From Arenicola marina (Eukaryota; Annelida; Polychaeta; Arenicolidae), in contig OZ025258.1 in assembly GCA_964019135.1 (NCBI GenBank), positions 11,551,961 through 11,615,960 on the forward strand: a DNA stretch of 64,000 nucleotides, given 5' to 3'. The notes below the pieces were generated by a model. The model did no database searches, was not told where the DNA came from, and worked only from the letters and a program-made list of their open reading frames with translations. Of this stretch, positions 37,575-49,067 are shown piece after piece. The position numbers and the translations under genes are program-made. The stretch's first letter is position 1; each line of letters starts with the position of its first letter.

Positions 37575-37675
37575 TGAAACATGCACCGGCTTAGGTGTCC
37601 AGACCCAGAATCGAACCGAAGACTAACTATCTACGGTCCTGTGCGCCAACCACTACACTAGACTACACCCCTCGC
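37575..37675 (-). mobile_element. second tRNA-derived SINE-like fragment
   Basis: On the minus strand it has an A-box-like TAGTGTAGTGGTTGGCGC and a B-box-like GGTTCGATTCTGGGTC at tRNA-like spacing. The stem arms do not pair well enough for a functional tRNA. It differs from the GATAGCTCAG SINE found elsewhere in the window. Confidence 0.5.
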
Positions 37676-38984
37676 ATCTTGGTAGCATGATGTCTTGGTA
37701 GCATGATGTCTTGGTAGCATGCTGTCTTGGTAGCATGCTGTTTCAGGCAACCTTCCGTCAGGCGTCATGTATCCAATGCCAACCGTTTCCCCGAGGGGCC
37801 AGGTCGATCTCCCGGCAGAGGGCGTTACGCTTGCGCCATAGTCCCTCTGCCCCACGTCAAATTTAACCATCAGAATTATCCTTCATCCGCGAGATTTGAA
37901 ATGAATCTTCTTCTTTTTTTAAATTTCATTTCATCCGCAGCAGGTATCGAGTACAAATATTTCAAGGCACAGGCATGCAAATATACAATCAACTATAAAA
38001 CTGATCATTCAAATATTGGTCTGAGTGGGCCCCACTTTCCATCAAATTTACACAAACTGGATCCCCCCTTAGTGTACCCAATACATCGCTCTGTGAAATA
38101 ATTGGACTTAATTTGAAATGAATCTAATCGCAGATAAATTCACAGTTTGGCATCAAATAGACCACTGTTTAGCATTTACTGTGCCACTGGTACCGTACCG
38201 GACGAATACATTCGATTAATTAGAAGCCATGTTACTTTTGAACTATATTTTCGAGTTTGATCGAGGGCAAAGGCGTGAAGCGTTTTGAACTTGGACCCCG
38301 TGTTATTTTGAAATGTTTTTTCGCCCAACTCTTCCCTTGTGATCATTCGACAACGAAATGTCTATATTTTTCAAATTCTGCATCGAAAATTTAATATTTC
38401 AGCCAAAAAACCCTCTAACATTCATCGTGACCCCAGCACCGTTGAGGTCAACTGTGCGGTGGGCCGTTACGTGGGGCAGAGGTGATGTGAGGAACGAGCG
38501 CCCTCTGCTGGCAGAGTGGGGCCAGGTGTGAGCGAGTCTCCGATAGATAGCGCTGACATGGCTCCGCAGGGCATGGCTCGGCAGGGCATAACGTTGCTGC
38601 GACATGGCTACCAAGTACATGTGCGCGGCCAGCGCCAGCTGTGACACGTAGTGGGCGGAAGGCTGTTGGCGTGACGCCGTCACCACTATAACACGGACCC
38701 CGCCGTGAGCTCCCCTCGCCATGCCCTCGCCCTTTATATGGGCGGGGTGCGCGGCAAACCCGGCCATTCAGTCCCCGCAGTTAGTCGGGGTGATGCTGAC
38801 CGTGGCAACTCCCATGGTGACGGGGGAACATACTGCATCTTATATATATATATATACTGATCATTGTCGAAATCTTAATATATATACATTGGACAAAGCT
38901 GACAATATATATATATATATCTATATATTAATATCTTATTATATGGTTGGATGAATAATGCAATTGAGAAACCAATAATGCGAT

Positions 38985-41900
38985 ATGAAATATACTGAAC
39001 TGAGGGCAGATATGATGGCTGTAAGGCGCTGGTTCTATCTGGTCGTCTTGCTGTCGGTCAACCAGCGGAGCAGCAGGGGGACGGAGTCCGGAGTACCCGA
39101 GCTGTCCGAGCACTCTTATCAACGCCTCGGAGACCTGAATCTCGGGATCCTGCTCGGTATCCATGGCTACAGCGAGGACTCCTTCTGCGACATGGATACC
39201 CTCCGGCGGTCCGAGGTGGAGCTGCTGGAGACGTTAGTCTACGCCATCGGCAAGGTCAACGAGAGAAGCGATCTGTTGCCGAATGTCACTCTGGGGTTCG
39301 TCGCCGCCGACGATTGCCGGAAGGAGCTGACGGCGCTTGCGCGGGCGGTCGCCATGGTGAGCCGCAGCTCCCCGCTACGTCCCGGGAGTCCTAATGACGC
39401 AGTTGCGATAGGTGGTGACGCCGCGGCCGATGGTAGAAATGGCGACATCGTCGGCACCATCGGTCCGATGTTCAGCGGCCAGTCCATCATGGTATCGAGC
39501 TTCATGGGACTGTTCCATGTCCCCGTGCTGAGTCCCACGGCCACGAACGACGAGCTGGAAGACTCGACGCGCTTCGGGTATTTCATGCGGACTTTACTTC
39601 CGGATGCGTATCAGTCCACGGCGCTGGTGGAGCTGCTGACTCACTTCCGGTGGACGTACGTCTCCCTGGTGTACTCCGAGGGCGGCTACTCGGAGGGCAA
39701 CGCGAAGCACGTGGAGAAGCAGGTCAAGCAGAGAGGCATCTGCATCGCGTACTCACACCGCCTCGCCAGCGACGCCGACCGAGCCGAGTACGATGATGTC
39801 GCCAGGGAGCTGTCCCGGAACGCCAAGGCCCGCGTCGTCGTCACCTTCTTGTTCGACAGACAGGCCTTGGCCCTATACGAGGCGCTGGACAGAGGCGACG
39901 CGTCCGCACAATTCATCTGGCTCTCCGGGGATATCATGATGGGGGCCTGGCCCCTTTCCCGCGAGACCAACTGGGGCATCTTCACCGGCTACCACGGCGG
40001 GCAGCTTCCGGGTTTCGACGAATACTTCAACTCCCTCCATTGCGACGACAACCCGAATCCCTGGATCGGGAGTTACTGTCAAGAATTGAGCGGATGTGGA
40101 ACCACAATGGAGAACGACACCAGAGATGTCAATGATTGCACCCGGAATAAAACTATCGGTCAGATTGACGAGATTGTACCCAGCGCTAATCACGCGCGTT
40201 GGGCGGACGCCGTGTTGATCTATGCGCATGCGCTGAATAGTCTCATATCCGGTCACTGTCCGGAAGCGTTGGACGGGGACAAAACAGGACTGATGAGTTG
40301 CGTGTCTGGATCGAGACTCTTACAGTACATGAAAAACGTATCTTTTCAAGGCTTTGCCGGACACATGCAGTTTGATGAAGAGGGACATATAAGATCGGGA
40401 TACACCCTGGATCAGGTCCAACAGCAGGGAAAACGCCGGAAACCAGTGACGTGCGGCGAGTGGGGACGCCAAGTCGATGGAGAATTGGCCATCAATATTT
40501 CCTGTTTAATGTGGCCCGAATCCTGGTTGATTGAGGAAGGTACTGGAGACACATTGCCCTATCCGGAATCCGTATGCAGCAAGCCGTGTTCGCGAAGGGA
40601 GTACACCCACCAATTGGAACTGTCGTGCTGTTGGGAATGCCGCCGTTGCCGGAGCAACGAATACATCACCACCAACAACTCGGGTTGCAAGACTTGCCCT
40701 GTCTACACGTGGCCGGATGACGTCACTGGTCGAGAGTGCCTCGCTTTGACCCCTACTTACTTACGTCATAGCGACGTGGCGGGAGCGATCCTGCTAGGTC
40801 TGGCCTTGCTGGGCGCCGTAGCCGCGCTGGTCGTCATCGGGATCATAGTCCGGAATTTCCGGAGGAAGCTCATCAAAGCCAGCAGCCGTGAGTTAAGCAT
40901 GATGATCCTCGCGGGCGTCCTCCTGGCCTGTCTGGACACCTGTGCCTTCATCATGCCGCCATCTTTGATCACGTGTATCCTGCGCCAGGCCGGGTTTCAC
41001 TTCACCGTGACCGTCATCAACGCTCCCTTGTTGATCAAGACATCTCGCATCTACAGAATATTCGCTGCGGGATTGAAGGGAAATACGAAACCGCGCTTCA
41101 CGTCCAGTAAGACCCAGGTCACCTTTGCTGTCTACGTCATCATCTTGCAGGTAATAAACAGGTTTCTTCTTTTGGACATTTATGTAGCTGGTAAGATGTG
41201 TCACGCGATGAAAACGCTGACAAGGTATGGCGAGGATAAAATGGTGGAGGGTAGTGTAAAGAATCTTTAATGCGAAACTGAATTCAAACAAACCGTTATA
41301 CCACGTAAAGTATACATATAAATAAGTTATGCTATATATATATATAATTATGTCCTTTTATACACGTCAATATGCATGATTGTCACTATGTCGAATCGCT
41401 GCGGTCCATCAGGTCAGGGATAAAAACCAATGAGCCACTCTGCGATTGTGTACTTTCGGTAACACTTTAGACTTTTTATCTCTCAAGGTGACATGCTTAC
41501 ATGCTTACTTGTCAGACAGACAAGCTCTGTAATATACAAAGTTATGCTTTTATTCCAGGTCATTTTCCTCCTAGTTGTTCAGCTGAAGAGCGCATCGGTG
41601 ACGGAGCGGCGCATGCCAATCCCCACAGTACCGGAAGTGGAAATGGCCTGCGCGCGCCCCCTGTGGGGCTTCTTGCTGCCGCTCTGTTACAACATGGCGA
41701 TCATCATGGCCTGCGCCCTCCTGGGGTTCCTCACCCGAAAACTGCCGGAAAACTTCAACGAGTCCTGGTTCATCTTCATCTCCGTGGCGACGACGCTCTT
41801 CATGTGGGCCGTCTTCATCCCGGCCTACTTCACCGCCTTCTACGCCAGTCACCAGACGGCGCTGCTGTCCACCTGTCTATTGCTGAACGCCTTCGTCACT

Positions 41901-42014
41901 CTCGGTTGTCAGTTCGGCCCGAAACTGTACGCTCTTTACTACGTCAAGGAGGAGAACATCAAATTCGCTACCTTTACCACGGTTACCACGGTGCATGTGC
42001 ACCCAATAGGCTGA
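38985..42014 (+). CDS. metabotropic-glutamate-receptor-like class C GPCR
   Basis: Two exons, 38985-41150 and 41559-42014, join in phase 0 across a GT-AG intron to 873 codons, the usual size for the family. An alternative start at M10/M11 (39012 or 39015, MMAVRRWFYLVVLL) gives a cleaner signal peptide. Residues ~45-520 form a periplasmic-binding-type Venus flytrap (GTIGPMFSGQSIMVSS, LSPTATNDELEDS, FRWTYVSLVYSEGGYSEG). Residues ~531-586 are the nine-cysteine linker domain, with all nine Cys present (CSKPC, SCCWECRRC, SGCKTC, GREC). Seven membrane segments follow (~597-845), including LIKTSRIYRIF after TM3, FLTRKLPENFNESW in loop 3 and FGPKLYALYY after TM7. The cytoplasmic tail is only about 25 residues. 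The ligand is probably an amino acid or related molecule; conservation of the Thr and Asp that contact glutamate is plausible but needs an alignment. Almost the whole receptor lies in one exon, which suggests intron loss or a retrocopy origin. Confidence 0.9.
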
Positions 42015-42884
42015 CGGGGATCGGTTGTTTGTTCTTTAAAACATGAATTGAAAACCACGACGACTGCGAGACACAGGGGTGTCGCTCGTACGTCAATGTA
42101 ATAGAAGGACGATCAACCTATAACGGACATGTATTGTTTACGCCAATATCATTGGGGGTGGGGGGTAAGGAGTGTTTCCGTTACTCGGAAATAGGGTTTT
42201 CACTTCGTGAACTGGGAATGAAGCAAAACAATCTTCGTGAACTGGGAATGGGGTATTAGCCGATCGTGGTGATCAAGGATTTCCATTAATGGTGAACTGG
42301 GAATTTTAATATTAAATAACCGTGAATCGGGAAATCGTTATTTTATATCATGCGTCCGCCCTTCCTATGGATGACTTGAGTTATTCTTTTTAACCCATCG
42401 TGACCTGGGAAGACGACCTCCCATCATTGTGGTTAGATGGCGTTTCATCATATGTTCTTCAACGAATTTAATGTATATAAAACGTATATAAATATTGCGT
42501 TGGCATCTGTTGTCGTACACGTTCTCGCAGTACGGGATTTGCGCATAGGACTGGTTGGTGGCGAGAATGAGAAGGACCAAGGCAGAGAGGAGCCATGTCT
42601 CTGTCGATGAGATTTTCGGTTGAGGGAGGTCGACCAAAAACTTACTCTCGGAGGCCGGGGGATGAGAGGGGGAGGGGGTTCGCGCCTTAACCCATTAATG
42701 CCCAGACATAGACCGCGTCGACAAAGTTTTAAGTTTTTTGCCGATTATTATCATCGAGAAAAGACACAATAAGACATGTCTGCAGTCTGAAAGCTTTTGC
42801 TTTATTTGGACACTACAATTTTGGGCGTTCTATATATCGAACGCTAGGAAAAGCAGGGTACAGGTACAATTTACAGACATAAAT

Positions 42885-43015
42885 CGTACGAAACAAATAT
42901 TCGTACGAAACAAGTATTCGTACGATTCAAATATTCGCACGAAACAAATATTCGTACGAAACAAATATTCCTACGAAACAAATATTCGTGCTAAACAAAT
43001 ATTCGCACGAAACAA
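42885..43015. repeat. 17-base minisatellite
   Basis: About seven copies of AAACAAATATTCGTACG with point changes. Confidence 0.9.
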
Positions 43016-43894
43016 AAATCTGGCCGCAAAAAATCATAGTGTAGATGAAAAGTTGCTGTAAGAGCAGCTTTAATAATTACTTAAGATATTCATCTTGTTC
43101 GGCAGCCTTGAGGAAGCCATCGACGTGACAGAAGAATCTCGGCATCCTGAAGCGTGCCGCCATCACGTAGCCTCGTACAAAGGCTGCATTTCCCTGCACG
43201 CAAATTCCCGTATGCATGCACTGTTAACGCACATGCACCATGGGCAAAAACCTCCGGAAAATTGTGGTGAACATATGGAAAAGACCATCTCCATGCATAC
43301 ATGTGAACATAGTTCCCTTCTAAAGCCTATCTTGGCACTTTTTTCAGTGTATTTTTTCAATAGCCTGTTCCCCAACTTTGCCCCTAAAATTGAAACTCTC
43401 CCCAACTTGTTATTTTCATCCAGGGCGAAAAAGTATTCATTTTTCTTATTTTAATTCTCTGATTGATTAGCACACATTTCACAAATACCAGAACACCGAA
43501 ATTAATTTACAAACTGAACACTTTGTCCACAAGTTCCTAAACAATTATATTTCTAAGACAACACTTACATGATAAATGTCAATTGCTTTAAAAATTAAGG
43601 TACTTTTCATTTGGTCGGGTCACTTAGCGGGATCAAGCCAGGCCAATAGTATTTCTATGTGTAGTGGTGAGCTAGGGTTAGACCTAAATAAATAAACACG
43701 TGCCTCGACTGCTATGCTGCATGATTACCATACGTTCGTGTAGCCTGACAACAAGACGTTACTGTCGTAATACACTTGGCACTGGACATGTAACGTCTGA
43801 ACTCATTGCACTTAGTCGCTGTTTAAGAAACTTATTTGGACTAAAACACTTACGTGTCAGCCGTGTTTTTAAACAGCAGAGTTCTTCCTTGATA

Positions 43895-44010
43895 TAAATC
43901 GAAGCGTGGGGAGATGACTGCATAAATCAACATTTTCACGGTCGAACGAACAATTTTACTTTGCACTCGATCGGCCATGGAGCCTAATCGTCAACTTATG
44001 CATCCTGTAA
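43895..44010 (+). pseudogene. decayed copy of the small frame at 46248-46487
   Basis: About 95 bases match the minus-strand sequence at 46.4-46.5 kb: GATATAAATCGAAGCGTGGG, ATGACTGCATAAATCAACAT, TCGGCCATGG, ATCGTCAACTTATGC. A TAA follows three codons after ATG, so it cannot encode the same protein. Similarity stops near 44010. Confidence 0.55.
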
Positions 44011-44711
44011 ATCCTGTAATATATCTTGCCGTCTCTCCGCATACGACACATGAAATTATGCTGCAAGAGGGTGCCAGTTCGCGAACGAGCGCCCTCTGAT
44101 AGGAGATCTGCGTTAGCTCTCTCCGACCTTCACCTTCTCTCACATAGGGCGAGTTTGGGTGTGAGCGGAATAGTCCGACTCTGCGGAGTACATAATCGAA
44201 TGCTACACCTTCTATATGGATGGTCGAAATACAATGATGAACTTGAATATCCCATCCTTCTGCATAGACCTCATGGCAAGGGCTATATATTTTTGTTCAC
44301 CAAGAAACGCCTTATGTTACAATAAGAGATGATTAAGTGGTATAAAGAACGCAATTATAGAACAATCATTTCCCCATGATCTATAATTTAAAGCGTCTGG
44401 ATACTTTATGCGGCAGAATCACGCATAGAACAACCATCGATACGTATATCTAGTATACATCTATAGATCTAGAATATCTATGATAAAAACCCATGCTTAG
44501 ATCGATCATCTATCTTATGTTGCATCCCATGTCTATATCATCGCCTGGCTAGACGATACTTTAGAGACCACATGTCTAGACCATCGCCTGACAATCACAT
44601 CACTTAACCATGAGATATCAAGCCATGTAGCTTTGTTGATGGTCTGTCTGAACGTTTGATATATAAATCATCAGAAGGTTTGGTTGAAATAATTGGCGGT
44701 GTTTGGCAGAG

Positions 44712-45107
44712 CTACGCCAGGTTCATACAGCCACTCTGCTCCAGAGACTCCAGCAAGGGGAAGTACACTCCCGCCGCGGCGGCCTGTCGTTCCAGACTCT
44801 CCCGATGTCTGTCGGCGTACTCCCATTCCGTCTCGACGTCGACCACCGTCTCCAGCTCCTCCAACTGGTCCACGGCGTACTGCAGACCGCGGCGGTAGTT
44901 GTACGCCGTGCGTACCGCCTCGTCGTACCCGGCAGCCAAGGCCGCGCCCAGTACGCCAGAGGAATCCAACACGTCGTACAGCCGGTAAACGTCACTGGAC
45001 TCTATAGGTCACACACCAATAAATGACTTTGAGAAAAACAAGTATATATGATGGCAAAGGGTTCCATACTACTTGTATAAAGTAACTTGAATAATTGTTC
45101 AATTTTA

Positions 45108-45149
<42 letters not shown>

Positions 45150-48100
45150 TTTTTCGTACTCAAAGTATACTTTCGACAGACGATGACAATCACAAAAATA
45201 GCAAAATTACAAAAAGAAATTCAGAGGGACGTCCTAAACATAATTTTAAAAAAAATTCAACAGAAATAGCAACACACATCAAAATAACAGAAACAAAAAT
45301 CGGTCTAGGACTGTACTTAGTTGCAAAAAATCCTTTATGACTCCAAGAACCATTAAGTCTTTTGAGGCGCGATCACAAGGATTTGGGGCGTACTGCTGAT
45401 AAAACACTAAACTTGTCCTTACTGATACAATAGCGGAGGGGAGGGTGATTTTACCTAACAGGTCACAGACGAAGCCATGGAGCGCTTCAGAGTCCGCCAG
45501 ATTAATGCCGATCCAGGATTCCAACAGCCGCCGTGCGGCCTCACCACGCTCTGGGTACGGGTTATTGTATCTGACGACCAAATCAAATCAAGTAATAAAA
45601 TCACACGTAATATAAATTATAAACTAAATCAAATAATATAAATTATAAATTAAATCAAATAATATAATTTATCAATTAAATCAAATAATATAGTCTCACA
45701 TAAAATACATTATAAATTAAATCAAATAATATAATTTATAAATTAAACCAAACAATATAATTTATAAATTAAACCAAATAATATAATTACACATAATATA
45801 AATTATGAATGAAATCAAATGATATAATCACATAATATTAATTATAAATGATATAAATGCTCCTCCTGCTTCCGATACTTTATCTTCCCAATTCATGTCA
45901 ATCAATTAATTTATACATAATGAATGTTTTTCGTTGAGGGGGGGTGGAGGTAGGTGCTAATAAGACATTTCTCCACAGTACCGTCAGAAGCTGCCCACAT
46001 ATTGCAAAGCCCACGCCCCTCCTCTGTGCTGCTGCCATAGGCCATACAGACGGACATTGCTTTAGATCTAGATGCAAGTGGTCCATTCTAATGTATATCC
46101 TAATAAATAGATCCCAATCGTTTAAAGGCAAAAACGGGCACATTCAAAACTTGAACTTGGAAAAAGAATCTCGCTAGCGCTATTATAGATCCTTGGATAA
46201 AACTAGGTTTACAGAATTGCAATATCAAGTATATTGCTCTCTTTACTTCATCGGGTGTAAAGGCACTTGCAACCCGTTAGCCTGAAAACGTCGACGTATG
46301 CCTCCAGGGCGGCGCCACCACGGTGGAACCGGCCTAGAGTGGTTTCCAACAGGAAGGCCGTTACCAAGCCTCCTTGTTGATAGTGGCGCCGCCCTAGAGG
46401 CATAAGTTGACGATAAGACACCATGGCCGAACGAGCGCGAAGTGAAATTGTTCGGTCGTCGGTGAAAATGTTGATTTGTGCAGTCATCTTGCCTGAATGA
46501 GTGCGAATCTCGCCTCCCAACGCTTCCACTTATATAAAGGAAGAAATCTGCTATTTGAAAATGCTGCTGACAAGTGTGTGTTTTAGTCAAGATGGGAAAA
46601 TAGGTTCACTGAACAGCAAACAAGTGCAATGAGTTTAGACGTTATTTGTCGTCCATTACAAACTGTCTAACGACAGTAACTAGCGTGCCCTTCTCAAATA
46701 TCTAACATTATACTAAAGACAATAAGTTATTCGAAAGGTGTGGGTTGTTTAAGATTGAAAGGCGGAAGTATGCAAGACATCGGGTCATTGGGGCATCGGG
46801 ACGCACTTACATGAGCAGATCCATGAAGGCGTCAAATGGCATCATGACATGGTCATATGATCTGGTGACTTCCGGTGCGAATGGCACAGACCCGTCGTCC
46901 TCGATCATCATGACGCCTAAGAGGTGATGAAGGTAGCAAGTACTTAGAGTGTTGGTGCCACGATTTATTTAGCTCACAGTTAACTTTACTTGGGGAAGAT
47001 AAACAAATGAGAATTTGTTTTAATGGGAGTTTGCGGCTTCTTATTGCATGATATCACTATAAACGCGTTCGTCAAAGTAGCAAAAGTCCGGCCGGCTTTT
47101 TTCTGGTGGCATTGCGTCTGAGCGTTATTTAGAAATTCCTCAATGATGTCACGAGATTGACAGGTGAGCTTTGATGCAGTGTGTATGTATCTGTTATCGA
47201 GGATGTATATTGTCGTCATAGTTAAGTGCTTTTCGTTGAGTACAAGCCAATGACCAGAGAGAATCTGAGTCTCAATGTAAAAGACCATGCGTTTTTGTAT
47301 TCCCCTTTGACATCACTTTCCTCCCTCCCAGAATTTAAGTTGGTAGGTACAAAAATAACTGGAAAAATATTCCTTTCTACTATTCAGGGCGTTATGCATG
47401 TAAGTAGGCCTAGGTTGCTTTAAACAGAGGTGGACTCCCAGACTTTTGACATTGCGAATTAGTAAACTCGTCCAATGCTACTTGACTTGACTAGTACAGA
47501 CCCACCTTGAGCCAGTCGTACCCCCTCGGGGTCTAACCCGAGGAAGCCTGTGTCGTACACAGATTCAAGGAGACCGAGACCGCTGAGCTGTAGCCGGTGC
47601 TCATAATCCCCCTCGCTGCCCGGACCCATAGGGGGGCCAGCCGCGGGTAACCACTCCAGTGTGAGCAGGAGAGCCAACGCCCCAGCGTCGTACGCGAAAC
47701 GAGCCATACTGAAGGTCACGTCAAGGTCGTCCAGTATAGTCTTCAGCTGTTCAGTCGAAGACGCTTCTGTGGAGGTAAAAATTATTTTATGGGTATTTAT
47801 GGATTTATTCCAATACTGACATAATTGCAACGCATATACTTTGTTTAACGTCATTTTGCAGTTAGTTTTTAATTATGTCCAAATAGTAAGGAACCCAATT
47901 ATTGTGCTTAGGTTGTTTGTACCAGGCAATCAGATGTATAAAATACTATGGAACTAACGAGTTCAGCACTATATGGAATTATAAAATTTAGCATATTTCT
48001 CGAATTTTAGGACACTATCGAATTGACAACTATAGAATGCAACAGAAGTTTACAAACTATCGAATATTACGAAATTGACAATTGTCACATAATGTGGAAT

Positions 48101-49067
48101 AGACTTCTGTCCATGAAAATGCTACATTCGGGAATGGATATTGCATTGATGCAGTTAGCTCAAATTGTGTTAATCCAAAATATTTGAATATTTCATTTTG
48201 TCGGACGTTTTTTCTACATGTCCCCACCAAGCACTCGGCAGACGACTCGCTCCATCTCGCTATGGTTGGTCAGGTCTACCCCTGTAAACTGATCCAGTAG
48301 CCCCGTCCAGCGCTGGCGTTCTACGATTGGTAGACTGGCAAGGACATGGTCCAGGAAGCTGGCTCCATGACTCGCAACGACTGCGCAGGGCACGCCTGAG
48401 CGGACCAACCGGAAGCGGAAATCCCCGTGACGACATTCTGCTAACGATAATAACACACGGTGCCAAATCAGTCAAATGAGTATTAAAACCCTGTCCCCCG
48501 AAAAGCCATCTTCAACATCCAATTGTAACAAACTGTAATTTAACCTGTGCTTTAATTTTATTACTGTTGAAGCAGCAAAAATGCCTGCTTTGCCAGATAA
48601 TAAAGTATTTTTTAAAGTAAATATCTTGGCACATATGGTGTTGATACTCACGTTCCAAACCTGTTCAAATGCGAAACTAAATAACATTCAATTATAAATT
48701 ATTTAACGGAATCGATCCTCAAGCGCCGATCCAGGATTTCTCCGCGAGGGAGTGTGACGTAGGTTCGAAAAACATACGGCCAAGGCCGGCCGGGTGGCGG
48801 TGACGCTTCGTCAAAGGGGTGGTAAGGGGGTTTCATACCCCCCCCCCCCCTCCACCCCGCATCCGTGGATCGACCACTAAATCTTCATCCACATACCGTG
48901 GGTACAAAATATCGTATGCATGTTTTTTTTTCAATTTTGGTAACCACGCCATGTGGGTAAAGCAAAAATTGACTAACCGGGCAATGTTATCAACAAAAAT
49001 AGTCACCTCTCTTTGGAAAGTGAAGCAGACACAGACCGAGCAACGAAAGTATTCCAATCAACTTCAT
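44712..49067 (-). CDS. two-module secreted protein, copy C
   Basis: Exons on the minus strand: 49067-49007, 48437-48228, 47766-47506, 46916-46811, 45570-45455 and 45001-44712. They join to 348 codons, GT-AG throughout, with the same phases (1,1,1,2,1) as copies A and B. Exon 1 is a leader (MKLIGILSLLGLCLLHF). Module 1 (residues 21-177) has ECRHGDFRFRL, FTGVDLTNHSEMERVVCRVLG and ESVYDTGFLGLDPEGVRLAQG. Module 2 (178-347) has TRSYDHVMMPFDAFMDLL, GINLADSEALHGFVCDLLG and ESLEQSGCMNLA at the C-terminus. Exon 4 lacks the ~38-residue basic insert of copies A and B. The Cys that opens module 2 in A, B and D is Tyr here (SYDHV). An AT-rich array lies directly upstream of the exon 5 acceptor. A separate small open frame (46248-46487) lies in intron 4. 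Function unknown. Confidence 0.82.
45107..45150. repeat. (TA)n microsatellite
   Basis: A TA dinucleotide run lies about 110 bases upstream of the last-exon acceptor of copy C, inside intron 5. Confidence 0.9.
45585..45865. repeat. AT-rich ~26-base array in intron 4 of copy C
   Basis: Repeated AAATCAAATAATATAATTTA plus TAAATT, with variants, begins about 15 bases from the exon 5 acceptor (45570). The homologous intron of copy D carries the 67-base satellite at the same place. Confidence 0.85.
46248..46487 (-). CDS. small TATA-driven open frame, uncharacterised
   Basis: An ATG-initiated frame of 79 residues (MTAQINIFTDDRTISLRARS... to ...LTGCKCLYTR) lies in intron 4 of copy C on the same strand. 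A TATATAA (46531-46538) is about 45 bases before the ATG, a plausible core promoter. The C-terminal half (GGLVTAFLLETTLGRF, ALEAYVDVFRLTG) looks helical. I do not recognise it. The promoter and first codons recur, broken, at 43895-44010, so this unit has been copied. It could be a short gene, an unused exon or part of a mobile element. Confidence 0.35.
   Translation of the reverse strand: MTAQINIFTDDRTISLRARSAMVSYRQLMPLGRRHYQQGGLVTAFLLETTLGRFHRGGAALEAYVDVFRLTGCKCLYTR
46940..47400 (+). repeat. dispersed repeat 2, copy 2
   Basis: It aligns with 37065-37460 and carries an extra ~60-base segment at about 47165-47235. It lies in intron 3 of copy C, in the opposite orientation to the gene. Confidence 0.65.

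Larger units (their letters stand above)
32491..38984. other. 6.5 kb without a recognised gene
   Basis: I found no exon with domain or splice support on either strand. The stretch holds inverted dispersed repeat 1 (33425-33600), dispersed repeat 2 (37065-37460), a second tRNA-like SINE (37575-37675), a 16-base tandem repeat TCTTGGTAGCATGATG (37676-37745), poly-C at 34200-34216 and TA-rich tracts at 38838-38930, just upstream of the GPCR. Confidence 0.5.
42015..44711. other. intergenic between GPCR and copy C
   Basis: No gene is recognised. It holds a degenerate TCGTGAACTGGGAAT repeat (about 42195-42335), a 17-base minisatellite (42885-43015) and a decayed copy (43915-44010) of the promoter and start of the small frame at 46248-46487. 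Confidence 0.5.

Noticed and set aside
38399..38767. 123-codon minus-strand frame upstream of the GPCR
   Set aside because: Its first ATGs lie at or before the only TATA-like element, it has no recognised domain, and the similarity to the 46-kb frame is too weak to call.
41151..41270. Read-through of GPCR exon 1 to the stop at 41270
   Set aside because: The exon ends at a clean GT, and the frame resumes at 41559 with TM4-TM7, so the read-through residues are intron.
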